Positions 9,378-20,221 of a stretch of 64,000 nt of DNA are shown here, one piece after another. The notes beneath the pieces were generated by a model. The model saw only the letters and a program-made list of their open reading frames with translations. It made no database searches and was not told the origin of the DNA. The DNA is taken from contig NZ_CP038798.1 of NCBI RefSeq assembly GCF_012223425.1, positions 62,001 through 126,000 of the forward strand, given 5' to 3'. Made by a program: the position numbers and the translations under genes. This DNA is from Mycolicibacterium frederiksbergense. Its GTDB lineage: Bacteria; Actinomycetota; Actinomycetes; Mycobacteriales; Mycobacteriaceae. Numbering within the stretch: position 1 is the stretch's first letter; each line of letters begins with the position of its first letter.

Positions 9378-9844
9378 AGAGCAGTGCAGTCATCGCTCGC
9401 CAGACCTCGTCCGCCAAGGATCACGCAACACCGGCAGCCTCCCCGCGCCGATCGTTGGCTGCGGTCAGCTGCGGAGCCGAGCGATGCGCGCGCCCCGACG
9501 GCGAGTACATTCCGCCATCTGCGACCGCGATGCATTGAAGCACTAACAACCCCGACGTGCCGAACTCCTTGTGAGCAAAGCATTGGGCCGTGCGACGACC
9601 ACCCCAAGGACAAGTTGATGCGTTCCGCTGCCTCCGATCCCCAATGCTGCGCTGCGAGCGACTGATCGACCTCGCTATATGTTCGACACAGGAGATCTTT
9701 GCCTCTCGAAAACGGAATGGGATTATCGATGCGAAGGGGTCGGCGTCGCCAATAACGCAGAAGGCTCGGTGACAACCCCAGCCCGCTCAACGCCTTCGGC
9801 TGAAAATGCGCGCCTCCCGCATACCGCCGACCAGCGATCGGAGC
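9378..9844. other. Unassigned stretch after the IS1081-like element
   Basis: No convincing gene was seen. Removing the IS would join it to 1101-1127. Short frames on both strands have no recognisable motif, and none continues across the rejoined junction convincingly. Confidence 0.5.
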
Positions 9845-11344
9845 CTAATCCATGGTGATGGTCACTGCTTTGACTTGCGTGTAGGACAGCAACTCCTCCG
9901 TTGACTCTTCGGATCCGATACCTGATGACTTCCGACCGCCGAATGGTAGCCCCCAGTAGTGACGTGCACTGCCGTTTATCCACACGTAACCGGCATCAAG
10001 CTCCGCAGCCATGCGATGTGCTTGGCGCAAGTTGTTGGTCCACACTGCGGCGGTCAATCCGAAGTCAACGCTGTTGGCGACTTCGACCGCCTCGGCCTCG
10101 TCACGGACAGTCAGCACCGAAAGAACAGGCCCGAAGATCTCGTCGCGGGCGACGGCGGCCTCCGGGGTCACGCCGGCCAACACGGTCGGCGCGACGTACC
10201 AGCCTTTGTCGCCCACCCCCTCCGCACGTCCCCCACCAGTAAGCACGCTGGCGCCCGCCGCCCGTCCTGAGTCGATAGCCCGCAGCGACTTCGAGTACTG
10301 GGCTTGGTCGATGACAGGTCCCATGTTCGTGCCATCAGCGAGCGGGTGGCCCACTTTGATACCCGCGACCTCATCGACGACCAAATCAATGACCTCGTCA
10401 GCGACCGCTTCGTGCAGGAGCAGTCGACTAGTTGAGCCACACGATTGGCCGGCTGTGGTGGTGAAGTTCATCCCCACGACCGCACTTCTTGCCGCCGCGG
10501 CAAGGTCGGCGTCCGGCATGACGATCATGGGGTTCTTGCCGCCGAGCTCGAGCGTGACGTATTTGACGCCGTGCTCTGCAGCCAAACGCTGGATACGGCG
10601 ACCGGTACCCGGGGAGCCGATGAAGCCGATTCGCCGGACCAATGGATGGGCGACCAACGCGGCTCCGGCAATTGCTCCGTGTCCGGTCACCACGCCAAAG
10701 AGACCCTCGGGTAGAACCTCCCTGGCCAGCTCTGCGAGCCGAATGGCAGAGAGCGGTGTTTGGTCGGGCGCTTTGAGCACCACGGCGTTTCCCGCCATCA
10801 GCGGAGCAGCGATCTTAGATCCCGCAAACAAGACGGGATGATTAAAGGGGACGATTCGAGCGACCACGCCATAGGGTTGCTGCAGTGTGTAATGGAGGTC
10901 TGTCGAGAGTGGAATAGTACGCCCGCCGAGGTCCAGTGCGGCGTCGGCCATCAACTCGAGCACTTCGGCGGCCCAGTTGACGTCGTCGCGCATTGCAGGC
11001 AGCGGAAAGCCGCCGTCGATTGCGTCCAGCAGCGCAAGTTCTTCGGCGTGATCTCGCATCAGTGTCGCCAAAGCTCGCAGCGCGGTGCCGCGCTGTCGCG
11101 GCGTCCGAAGTGCCCAATCATGTTGGGCGGCATGCGCAGTCGCCACCACTTTGTCGACATCTTCGGCACTGCAGTCCGGCACTTGGGTCAACACGTCCCC
11201 GGTGCATGGATCGTCTACGTCGTAGACACCATGGGTCCCCAGAGTCGCAGCACCTAGCGGAAGCGTCCACGTCCTAGAGACTGCACGTAGCGCGTCGTCC
11301 AGGGACGTCACCTCGTGTCGACCCCGTACATCACTCAAATTCAC
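9845..11344 (-). CDS. phdK: Aldehyde dehydrogenase, PhdK-like 2-carboxybenzaldehyde dehydrogenase
   Basis: The 499-residue NAD(P)-dependent aldehyde dehydrogenase shows the Rossmann region, the catalytic Glu in VTLELGGKNP, the catalytic Cys in TTAGQSCGSTSR and the late EIFGPVLSV motif. I chose the GTG at 11342-11344; the open frame continues upstream without family similarity. Its position after phdI and phdJ suggests it oxidises 2-carboxybenzaldehyde to phthalate, as known for phdK of phenanthrene degraders. The family call is firm and the substrate is inferred from the neighbours. Confidence 0.85.
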   Translation of the reverse strand: MNLSDVRGRHEVTSLDDALRAVSRTWTLPLGAATLGTHGVYDVDDPCTGDVLTQVPDCSAEDVDKVVATAHAAQHDWALRTPRQRGTALRALATLMRDHAEELALLDAIDGGFPLPAMRDDVNWAAEVLELMADAALDLGGRTIPLSTDLHYTLQQPYGVVARIVPFNHPVLFAGSKIAAPLMAGNAVVLKAPDQTPLSAIRLAELAREVLPEGLFGVVTGHGAIAGAALVAHPLVRRIGFIGSPGTGRRIQRLAAEHGVKYVTLELGGKNPMIVMPDADLAAAARSAVVGMNFTTTAGQSCGSTSRLLLHEAVADEVIDLVVDEVAGIKVGHPLADGTNMGPVIDQAQYSKSLRAIDSGRAAGASVLTGGGRAEGVGDKGWYVAPTVLAGVTPEAAVARDEIFGPVLSVLTVRDEAEAVEVANSVDFGLTAAVWTNNLRQAHRMAAELDAGYVWINGSARHYWGLPFGGRKSSGIGSEESTEELLSYTQVKAVTITMD

Positions 11345-11533
11345 TTCGTGGCACCTAATTTCTTTCGGCCTATCGATTCTCCGCGGAGAAATGGAACACA
11401 AGCGGCGGAACAAGAGCGCGGTGACGCTCGGCAATCGTCGGAATGCCACCCGTCCGCCCAGCCGATGACCGACCACCTGTGCCGTCGTTCGTTTTTAGAT
11501 TGGGACCGCCGTCCGCGGTCACACGCGCTCTGG

Positions 11534-12571
11534 TCACGGGGTCTGGGTTAGCGTGACTTCAGACGGCACGTCCAACCCGTCGAGGTGGGGCGCCGCGTAG
11601 CGCTGCTGCAATGCGGCCCATCTCCTGCCGGCCTCGCGCGCTCCGTCCAGATACGACTCCGGCACTTCGGTGTAGGGCGGCCGGGTGGGCCCCGTGCGCA
11701 TGAAACCCGCCGCCTGGAACTGCGCATTGTCGATCTGGATGCTGTACTTCAAAAATTCGGCGAAGTTGCCGCTCGGGTAGAGCGTCTGGAGAGCTGCCTC
11801 AAGTTCGTAGGTGAGTGCTTGGCACTCGTCCCAGCGCTCGGCCCTAATCAGGTCGCGCAAGCGGGTCACCGGTGCTGGGCCGCAGGCCACGTTGCCCGAC
11901 CAGCAGGCGGTGACCTGCTCCGGGAACAGCCGCGCGAAGTAGTACCAGTCGTTTTCGAGCGGCAGCAGCCGTATGCGGCCGTCCACCGCACGGAGGTCGG
12001 ACAGAAAGGCGGAGCCACTAAGGAGCCCGAGATGCTTGGCCGCGACGACCTGCGGTATATGGCTGAGCGCCTCGTAGGCCGACGTCCCAATCTTCCCCTT
12101 GAAAGCACCCGGGTTGTCGTAGACCACCAGCGCCAGGTGGGGCAACGTCTCGGCTACGTCTCGGTAGAACCGCACAATGCCGGCGTCATCGAGCGGCAGC
12201 CACATAGGACGCCCGACGAACAGACCATCGGCGCCGAGCTCGCCGAGCCGGTGGCCCCGAGCGATCGTGTCGCGCGTGTTGAGTGTCGTCGCGCCGGCGA
12301 AAACGGGGATACGCCCTGCGACGGCGTCGACTACGGTAGCAACGAAACTTTGCAGCTCGTCCCACGTGAGCGAGGCGCACTCGCCGAACGTGCCCGTGGT
12401 CATGAGGACGTCGACCCCACCGCGGACCATCGCGTCGGCGAGTTTCGCCGCCTCTTCGAGGTCCACCGAGTTTACGGTGTTAGTGTGGTCGGCAGTCGGG
12501 GTGGACGGAGTGGGGATGATGCCCACGACGCCGGTTACATCGTCAGCGGACAATGTCAGTTTAGTGGCCAC
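11534..12571 (-). CDS. phdJ: PhdJ/NahE-type hydratase-aldolase
   Basis: The 345-residue DHDPS-fold class I aldolase has the Schiff-base Lys in VVAAKHLG and the partner Tyr in LALVVYDNPGAFKG, plus the GGVDVLMTTGTFGECASL segment typical of the hydroxybenzylidenepyruvate/carboxybenzalpyruvate branch. PhdJ cleaves trans-2'-carboxybenzalpyruvate to 2-carboxybenzaldehyde and pyruvate. It sits between the ring-cleavage gene phdI and the dehydrogenase phdK in pathway order on one strand. The assignment rests on these motifs and the context. Confidence 0.88.
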   Translation of the reverse strand: MATKLTLSADDVTGVVGIIPTPSTPTADHTNTVNSVDLEEAAKLADAMVRGGVDVLMTTGTFGECASLTWDELQSFVATVVDAVAGRIPVFAGATTLNTRDTIARGHRLGELGADGLFVGRPMWLPLDDAGIVRFYRDVAETLPHLALVVYDNPGAFKGKIGTSAYEALSHIPQVVAAKHLGLLSGSAFLSDLRAVDGRIRLLPLENDWYYFARLFPEQVTACWSGNVACGPAPVTRLRDLIRAERWDECQALTYELEAALQTLYPSGNFAEFLKYSIQIDNAQFQAAGFMRTGPTRPPYTEVPESYLDGAREAGRRWAALQQRYAAPHLDGLDVPSEVTLTQTP

Positions 12572-12598
12572 GTTAGCTCTGTTTCTCTCGGGCGGCCC

Positions 12599-13678
12599 TT
12601 AGCGGGCGCGGAGATTTGCGGGGATCGGAGGGACCGGGTGCGTGCCCACAGACAGCTCAGGCTCTTCGAAGTAGAGGTCTAGGGCTTTCAAAGCTGGGAT
12701 GTCGTTCACCGAGAACAGAACGGCTTCTTTCGCAGACCGGTTGATGAAGTGGTGCGTGCTCCAGTTGGGCACCACGAAGCTATCGTGCGGACCCCAGTCG
12801 AGCTCCACTCCGTCGACGACCGTCGTCCCTTCGCCGCGCACGACGAAGTACACGGCGCTCGAGGTGTGGCGGTGGGCTTCGGTCCGCTGGCCCGGCCGCA
12901 GCAACTGCACCTAGCAATCCAGGGTGGGCATGGTTGAGCCACCTGTGACGGGGTTCGCATAACGCAGGACTACGCCGTCATAGGGACTACCGGCAAGACC
13001 CGCCATGCGCCCGAGCTGTCGTTCCACGTCACGCCACGGGTAGCGGAACGGGAAATTCGCCATCTTGGCCTGTTCCCAGGCGGGGCGCACCAGCCCACCT
13101 CGATCGGCGAGGTGCTCGCCCGGGTTCTCGCGCTGCGGCTGCCGCTTCTCCCCGAAGGACTCGTAGAAAGGCACGTTCAGGCCGAGCACCAACCCGATGT
13201 CCAGAACGTCGAACCAGACGACGTTCTCCGAGGTCGTGTTCTCATGATCGTGCCACGCCCAGCGGGGAGTCAGGACCAGATCGTAGTCGTCCATCTGACA
13301 CGGTTCCCCGTCAACCACCGTTACCAGGCCTGGGCCACCGTGAATCGCGAACCGCAGGGCCGCCATGCTGTGGCGATGGGCATAAGCGATCTCGCCAGGC
13401 TTGAGCATCTGCATGCCCATGTTCATTGTATGGGTCGTTCCCCGGGCAGCCGGGTTGATGAAGGAGAGATTGCGACGCGCTGTGAAGCTCTCGGGCATCA
13501 CGTCACACGACTTCAAAAGCTTCGCGTGTACGTCCTGCCACCGCCACAGAAATGGAACACCAGCCGGCCTAGGTCCACCGACGACATTTTCCAGCATCTC
13601 GTCGTACACCCATTGTCCTCGTAGGTTCGCCGCCTCGAGCTCGGCGTCGAACTCGGGAAGCGTTGGGATTTGACTCAC
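12599..13678 (-). pseudogene. phdI: 1-hydroxy-2-naphthoate dioxygenase PhdI, amber-interrupted
   Basis: The gene begins at GTG 13678 and reads 255 codons to an in-frame TAG at 12911-12913; the same frame then continues for 103 codons to 12599. Both halves belong to the bicupin gentisate/1-hydroxy-2-naphthoate dioxygenase family. The first half has AYAHRHSMAALRF and RWAWHDHENT (metal-binding His residues) and the second has TEAHRHTSSAVYFVV. Read through, the protein would be about 359 residues, close to the family length. The family breaks ring A of 1-hydroxy-2-naphthoate. As written the second cupin is lost, so the enzyme is probably inactive unless the stop is an error or is suppressed. Confidence 0.85.
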
Positions 13679-13761
13679 AAGCCTTCGTGCCCTTCTCTGC
13701 TTTCCAGAACTTACCTCTGTATTAGGAGCTTAACTGCGGGAGAGGGATCTCGTCAATAGCG

Positions 13762-15179
13762 CGACGTGCCTCACTTAGTTTGAGCGCGTGGCCGGTGGTG
13801 GTGCCTCACCTATTTTGAGCGCGTGGTCTAGAAGGCTTGCCCGATGTGGAAGGCAAGATCGATATGGCTGCGAGGCGGCAGGTAACGAACAAACTGCGAG
13901 GTCAGTACCGCAAGGCATCCAAGGCGGACAGGGGCAAGATTTTGGATCGGGTGGTGTCCACGACCGGGATGGGTCGCTCCACGGCCCGGCGGATGCTGAC
14001 CGGCCCGAAGCTGCCGGACCCGGCCGCGCAGGTCGATGGGCGCGCGCTGCGGGCGCGGGGCTTCAGCGACGACGCCAGGGCACTTCTGGAGCACGTGTGG
14101 GCGTTGATGGGCATGCCGTGCGGCAAGTACCTGGTGGTCATGCTCGATCTGTGGCTGCCGTTGCTGGCCGAGGCCGGTGATCTTGACAAGCCGTTCGCCA
14201 CCAAGGGGCATCCGCTGAACTCAAGACAATGAGCGCTGCGACCGTGGACCGGTACTTGAAACCGGCCCGGGACCGGATGCGGATCAAGGGTATCTCGACG
14301 ACCAAACCCTCACCGCTGCTGCGGAACTCGATCACCATTCGTACCTGTGCCGATGAGGCGCCCGATGCCCCAGGGGTGATCGAGGCCGACACCGTGGCGC
14401 ACTGCGGCCCGACACTGATCGGCGAGTTCGCCCGCACGCTGACGATGACCGACCTAGTGATTGGCTGGACCGAGAACTGCTCGATCCGCAACAACGCCTC
14501 GACGTGGATCCTGGCGGGCATCGCTGAGCTGCAGCAGCGGTTCCCCTTCGACCTGGTGATCTTCGACTCGGACTGCGGGTCGGAGTTCATCAATCACGAT
14601 GTCGCGGGCTGGCTGCAGGCCCGCGACATCGCCCAGACTCGCTCGCGGCCGTACCAGAAGAACGACCAGGCGCATGTGGAGTCGAAGAACCACCATGTGG
14701 TGCGCAAACACGCGTTCTACTGGCGCTACGACACCCCCGACGAGCTAGAGCTGCTCAACCGGCTGTGGAAGCTGGTGTCGCTGCGCCTGAACTTCTTCAC
14801 CCCGACCAAAAAACCCGTTGGCTACACCACCACCGCAAACGGTCGCCGCAAGCGCATCTACGACAAGCCGGCCACCCCGTGGCAACGCCTGCAAGCATCA
14901 GGACTCCTTGAAGCACAACAACTCTCGAACGTTGCCGACCGAATCGAGGGCATCAACCCGGCCGATCTGACCCGGCAGATCAACACCATCCAAATGCAAC
15001 TCCTGGATCTGGCCCAGGCCAAGACCGAGGCCCTCACCGCCGCCCGCCACCTCGACCTGGAAGCATTGCAACCGTCAATCAACCGATTGGCCACGGCGAA
15101 GTAACGCAAGCCCCCACGCGCTCATTATGCGTGAGGCACCAGCTCACCCTTCGCGCTCACAATTAGGTGAGGCACCTCG
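13762..15179 (+). mobile_element. Integrase-core IS, copy 1, with doubled terminal repeats
   Basis: The element is bounded by CGACGTGCCTCAC and GTGAGGCACCTCG with a 5-bp target duplication TAGCG at 13757-13761 and 15180-15184. Each end carries two repeated units. On the left GTGCCTCACnTAnTTTGAGC occurs twice, and on the right GTGAGGCACC occurs twice. It lies 84 bp upstream of the phdI start and may have displaced that promoter. The family is uncertain (IS481- or IS1202-like). Confidence 0.88.
13864..15104 (+). pseudogene. Integrase-core transposase, frameshifted copy
   Basis: The coding sequence matches the intact 413-residue transposase at 15809-17050, except that the G run at 14215-14218 has four bases instead of five. 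The frame breaks after ATKGHPLNSRQ and resumes from 14229. The catalytic-domain motifs EADTVAHCG, IFDSDCGSEF and NDQAHVESKNH lie in the second part. The change is a homopolymer contraction, so it could be a real mutation, a sequence error or, less likely, a programmed frameshift. Confidence 0.8.
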
Positions 15180-15458
15180 TAGCGGTGAACAGGTGGGACG
15201 AAGGGTCAGCACGGACCCGATGGTCATCGACTTGATGAGGTACCGGGGCGCAATGCGAGTCGCAAAGGTCGCACAACAGCCGGCACTTCTCAGCCGTCGC
15301 GACACCTTCGTAAGTGCGGTTTGTCAAGGGGGTTGGGGCGGCCTGCCCTGTCCTCGTCTCTACGTGGTGCATCAAACGGGTTTGATAGCGTCCCGGGGAG
15401 TGGTGGACTTCGGATCTGGCGTGGTTCACGCGTTGCGATCAACGAGTCGTGTTGAACG

Positions 15459-15676
15459 CTAGGTGATTTGGTGTTGTTTGGCAAGTGCTGCAGCGGCGTG
15501 TTTTGCGGCGATGACCGTGCGTAGTTCGTCCATCGAGACATCGGACAGATAGCGGCGGGTGACCTGCCACTCGTCATGAGACTCGATGACCACCGCGGTG
15601 GCCAGCCGCAGGAACGCCGCCGGGTTGGGGAAGATCTCCACGACATCGGCTCGTCGCTTGATCTCCTTATTCAGTC
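15459..15676 (-). pseudogene. IS256-family transposase, C-terminal part
   Basis: This encodes RLNKEIKRRADVVEIFPNPAAF and ESHDEWQVTRRYLS, ending at a TAG at 15459-15461. It is the missing end of the fragment at 20267-21311. Joined, they give 420 residues in frame, with the Arg codon CGA restored across the junction. Confidence 0.9.
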
Positions 15677-15706
15677 TATCGGTTAACCGGCCCTCCCACG
15701 ACACGA

Positions 15707-17125
15707 CGACGTGCCTCACTTAGTTTGAGCGCGTGGCCGGTGGTGGTGCCTCACCTATTTTGAGCGCGTGGTCTAGAAGGCTTGCCCGATGTGGAAGGCA
15801 AGATCGATATGGCTGCGAGGCGGCAGGTAACGAACAAACTGCGAGGTCAGTACCGCAAGGCATCCAAGGCGGACAGGGGCAAGATTTTGGATCGGGTGGT
15901 GTCCACGACCGGGATGGGTCGCTCCACGGCCCGGCGGATGCTGACCGGCCCGAAGCTGCCGGACCCGGCCGCGCAGGTCGATGGGCGCGCGCTGCGGGCG
16001 CGGGGCTTCAGCGACGACGCCAGGGCACTTCTGGAGCACGTGTGGGCGTTGATGGGCATGCCGTGCGGCAAGTACCTGGTGGTCATGCTCGATCTGTGGC
16101 TGCCGTTGCTGGCCGAGGCCGGTGATCTTGACAAGCCGTTCGCCACCAAGGGGGCATCCGCTGAACTCAAGACAATGAGCGCTGCGACCGTGGACCGGTA
16201 CTTGAAACCGGCCCGGGACCGGATGCGGATCAAGGGTATCTCGACGACCAAACCCTCACCGCTGCTGCGGAACTCGATCACCATTCGTACCTGTGCCGAT
16301 GAGGCGCCCGATGCCCCAGGGGTGATCGAGGCCGACACCGTGGCGCACTGCGGCCCGACACTGATCGGCGAGTTCGCCCGCACGCTGACGATGACCGACC
16401 TAGTGATTGGCTGGACCGAGAACTGCTCGATCCGCAACAACGCCTCGACGTGGATCCTGGCGGGCATCGCTGAGCTGCAGCAGCGGTTCCCCTTCGACCT
16501 GGTGATCTTCGACTCGGACTGCGGGTCGGAGTTCATCAATCACGATGTCGCGGGCTGGCTGCAGGCCCGCGACATCGCCCAGACTCGCTCGCGGCCGTAC
16601 CAGAAGAACGACCAGGCGCATGTGGAGTCGAAGAACCACCATGTGGTGCGCAAACACGCGTTCTACTGGCGCTACGACACCCCCGACGAGCTAGAGCTGC
16701 TCAACCGGCTGTGGAAGCTGGTGTCGCTGCGCCTGAACTTCTTCACCCCGACCAAAAAACCCGTTGGCTACACCACCACCGCAAACGGTCGCCGCAAGCG
16801 CATCTACGACAAGCCGGCCACCCCGTGGCAACGCCTGCAAGCATCAGGACTCCTTGAAGCACAACAACTCTCGAACGTTGCCGACCGAATCGAGGGCATC
16901 AACCCGGCCGATCTGACCCGGCAGATCAACACCATCCAAATGCAACTCCTGGATCTGGCCCAGGCCAAGACCGAGGCCCTCACCGCCGCCCGCCACCTCG
17001 ACCTGGAAGCATTGCAACCGTCAATCAACCGATTGGCCACGGCGAAGTAACGCAAGCCCCCACGCGCTCATTATGCGTGAGGCACCAGCTCACCCTTCGC
17101 GCTCACAATTAGGTGAGGCACCTCG
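15707..17125 (+). mobile_element. Integrase-core IS, copy 2 (intact)
   Basis: This is nearly identical to 13762-15179 and one base longer. It lies 30 bp inside the left end of the Tn554-like copy 2 and is flanked by CACGA at 15702-15706 and 17126-17130. The uninterrupted target can be read in copy 1 near 2303-2317. The doubled end repeats are conserved. Confidence 0.92.
15809..17050 (+). CDS. Integrase-core (DDE) transposase, intact
   Basis: The 413-residue protein is counted from ATG 15809, which follows GGAAGG; a TTG at 15782 would add nine residues. The N-terminus is a helix-turn-helix type region (KADRGKILDRVVSTTGMGRSTARRML). Candidate catalytic residues are the Asp of EADTVAHCG, the Asp of IFDSDCGSEF and the Glu of QAHVESKNHHVV. 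A basic C-terminal helical tail follows. The family resembles IS481/IS1202-type integrase-core transposases, but I cannot place it more exactly. It is the intact source for copy 1. Confidence 0.85.
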   Translation: MAARRQVTNKLRGQYRKASKADRGKILDRVVSTTGMGRSTARRMLTGPKLPDPAAQVDGRALRARGFSDDARALLEHVWALMGMPCGKYLVVMLDLWLPLLAEAGDLDKPFATKGASAELKTMSAATVDRYLKPARDRMRIKGISTTKPSPLLRNSITIRTCADEAPDAPGVIEADTVAHCGPTLIGEFARTLTMTDLVIGWTENCSIRNNASTWILAGIAELQQRFPFDLVIFDSDCGSEFINHDVAGWLQARDIAQTRSRPYQKNDQAHVESKNHHVVRKHAFYWRYDTPDELELLNRLWKLVSLRLNFFTPTKKPVGYTTTANGRRKRIYDKPATPWQRLQASGLLEAQQLSNVADRIEGINPADLTRQINTIQMQLLDLAQAKTEALTAARHLDLEALQPSINRLATAK

Positions 17126-17204
17126 CACGACCGTGGATGCGGCGTGAGGTTCGAGGCCGCCGGTCATGCGGGGCGCATGCTGACAGGGCCGAGAGGGGTA
17201 GGCG

Positions 17205-18258
17205 ATGACTGTTCGGGTGCGTACCAGCAGCGAGGGCTATGCGATCGACGGCCCGTGGGAGGGGTGCGCAGCGGCGAACGCATTCCTGGTGCATCTGGTC
17301 GGACGCGGGTTCAGTGCGGCGACGGTGCGGGCGTATGCCTTCGATGTGCTCAATTTGGCTCGGTTCCTGCTCGACCGTGATCTCGCGGTGGCGGCGGTGA
17401 CGCCGGTGGAGGTGTTCGAGTGGATCGACTGGCAGGACGTGCGCCGTGACCCCGGTGCAACCCGGCGAGAAGGAATGGCGGGAGCGCGGCGGCATCGACG
17501 ATTAACCGGCGGGTCGCGGCGGTGCGGGCATTGTTCGAGTACCTGGTGATGACTGGGATACGTACCGACAACCCGGTGCCCTCACCGCGGCGCGGGCAGG
17601 GACTGCGACCGGTGGCGCGGGGGCCGCTCGGGCATCTGGGCCCGGGTCGGCCTCGGGCCGGAGGCCGACTGGTGCGGCAACCGCGATTGCTGCCCGAGTC
17701 CCTCGACGCGGATGCAGTCGAGCGGTTCGTGGCGTCGTTGCGAACCCATCGGGATCGGGCGATGGTGTGGGCGATGCTATTCGGGGGCTTACGCAGCGCC
17801 GAGGTGCGATCCTTGCGGTTGGCCGACATCGACTTCGGCCGGCGACGAGTGCGGGTGCTCGGCAAAGGCTCAAAGGAACGGGTGGTGCCGGTCGATGCAG
17901 CATTCTTCACCGAACTGTCGGCCTATCTGCGCCTGGAACGCCCACCAGGGTTGGCGACCGAGGAGTGTTTCGTGGTGCTGCGCGGACCCTCCGCGGGGCC
18001 CCGGTCAGCGAGGCCGGACTGCGGTCGCTGTTTCGGCGGCACCGAGACCACTCCGGTGCGACGAGGGTACGTCCGCATCGGCTCCGTCATACCTACGGCA
18101 CTGAACTCGCCTCTGCTGGCATCGATCTGATGGTGCTGCGGGAGTTGATGGGCCACGTGTCCCCGGAAACCACCGCCGGCTACGTGCACCTGTCGGTCGA
18201 ACAACTCGCCGCCGAATACGGTGCGGCTCGCGCCAGCCTCGCTGGGACACGACGATGA
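17205..18258 (+). pseudogene. tnpA: TnpA-like tyrosine recombinase, copy 2, two frameshifts
   Basis: The ATG at 17205 has the same ribosome binding site as copy 1. The uninterrupted insertion site of IS21 is present (GCGGT at 17395-17399). The C run at 17450-17453 and the G run at 17995-17998 are each one base shorter than in copy 1, which breaks the frame twice. Catalytic motifs are still encoded across frames. Confidence 0.85.
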
Positions 18259-20221
18259 CCAACCGGACGCTCGCATCGATCGACCTACTGGCCGACTCGG
18301 ATGCGGTGCTGGACGACTATCTCGAGTACGTTTCCGGCCTAGGTCTCAGTGGCAGGTCGGTGCGTGGTCGCACCCGCAGCGCGAGCACCTTCCTGACCGA
18401 GCACCCGGATCTGCAGGACTGGATGACTCGACCGGCGGCCGAGCGGTTGGCCGAGCTGCGCCACAGCGGGGCGTGGCCATTGCTGTGTCATGTCGTTGGC
18501 CGGGGCGCGTTACGGCTCGACCTCGAACTCGCGGCCGTCAAGAACCTCACTGGCCTCGGCCGGGCCGTCGAGGACCGCGACCCGGACGGATTCGCCGCCG
18601 TGCGCACGGCCGGGCTGGCCTTGGGCTGGACACCGCAATGGATCGAGACGGTCCTGGGTGAATGCCTGGCGGTGCTGCTCGCCTGGCACGGCGGACTCGT
18701 CCACGATGTCACCAACGGCACGGTCGACAAGTTCGATGCCGCACTGGCTGCCACACAGTCGATCCCGGCATCGTCGAGGCGCGCCTACCGCAACCGGATC
18801 GCCGGGCTGCGGCAGATGCTTTTTCACGCCCGCATCGTCGACACACCACCACAGCGTCGGCGGTGGGCCCGCAGCTACGCCCAACGCTTCGCCGACGTGG
18901 CGATGACCGACCCGATCCGGCAGACGCTGCTGCGTTACGTCACCGTCAGGGCATCGGTGCTGCGGCCGAAATCCGTCGAATCGTTGATCAACGATCTGCT
19001 GCCGTTCGCGGACTATCTCAGCACCACTCATCCCGAACTCACCTCATTCGAGAATCTGGATCGCCGTCACATCGAGGGTTTCCTGGTCTGGAATCGCACC
19101 CGCACCTGGCGTGGGCAACGCGCCGCCGCCGGCGCAGGACGCACCATCTCCAAGGCCGTGATCCAATCGACGGTGCTGAGCGTGCGCAACCTCCTCGATG
19201 ACATCACCGAATGGGGTTGGGAGCAGGCACCGCCGCGTCGTCTGGTCTTCGCCGTCGATATCCCGAAACTCGATCAACCCCTGCCACGCGCCCTGCCACC
19301 TGATATCGACGCCGCGGTGATGAACGCGGTTGCCCAGCTGGAGGATACGTTTACCCGCGTCGGGTTGACGGTGCTGCGCGGGCCGGGCTGCGAATAGGGG
19401 AACTGCTCGACCTCGAACTCGACAGCGTCATCGACTACGGACCCGCCGGCACCTGGTTGAAAGTTCCGTTGGGCAAGCTCGCCACCGAACGCATGGTTCC
19501 ACTCTCGGCCAACACCATTGCCGCGTTGGACCAGTGGACCAGCAGACGTGGTGTTTGCCGCCCACTGCAGCATCCCCGTACCGGAGCGCCTACCGATTTC
19601 CTGTTCGTCTTCCTGTTCGTCGCGCACGGCCGCCGCCTCGGGCAGACGCGGTTACGCAAAGGCCTGCTCGCCGCCGTCGAGTCCTGCGGGCTGCACGGAA
19701 CTGGCGGCGCACCGTTGGTGGTAACCCCGCATCAGCTACGCCACACGTGGGCCACCGAACTCGCGAACGCGGGCATGAGCCTGCAGGCTTTGATGGCACT
19801 GCTCGGACATGTCACCCCGCAGATGACGCTGCGTTACGCCACCCTGGCCTCCCCGACGCTGCGCGATGCCTACGACCAGGCCATGGGAAAGATGCGACGA
19901 CAGTTCACTCTCACTCCGGTCGGCAAACCCATCGTCCCCGATGCGGTCAGCTGGCTCGGTAGTGAGATGCTCAAAACACGTGTCGCCCACGGCTACTGCG
20001 CCCGCCACCAGAGTGCCGGCGCCTGTCCCTATGCCAACATCTGCGAAACCTGCGACAACTTCGTCACCGGCCCCGAGTTCCAAGGCGCACTCAAGGCACA
20101 ACGCAGCGACATCCAAACCCTCGAAGCAGATGCCCGCGCCCGTGGCTGGCTCGACGAAGCCGCCCGCCACCACCGTGTCGCCGACGCGTTGACCGACCAC
20201 CTGCACCGCCTCGACCGCTGA
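18255..20221 (+). pseudogene. tnpB: TnpB-like tyrosine recombinase, copy 2, frameshifted
   Basis: The frame is identical to copy 1 up to the G run at 19380-19382, which has three bases where copy 1 has four. The reading frame stops at once (381 codons) and the catalytic domain with HQLRHTW continues in another frame from 19457. As written the enzyme lacks its catalytic half. Confidence 0.88.

Noticed and set aside
15185..15389. Possible gene between the integrase-core IS and the IS256 end
   Set aside because: No frame with a start, ribosome binding site and recognisable composition; it looks like IS-border DNA.
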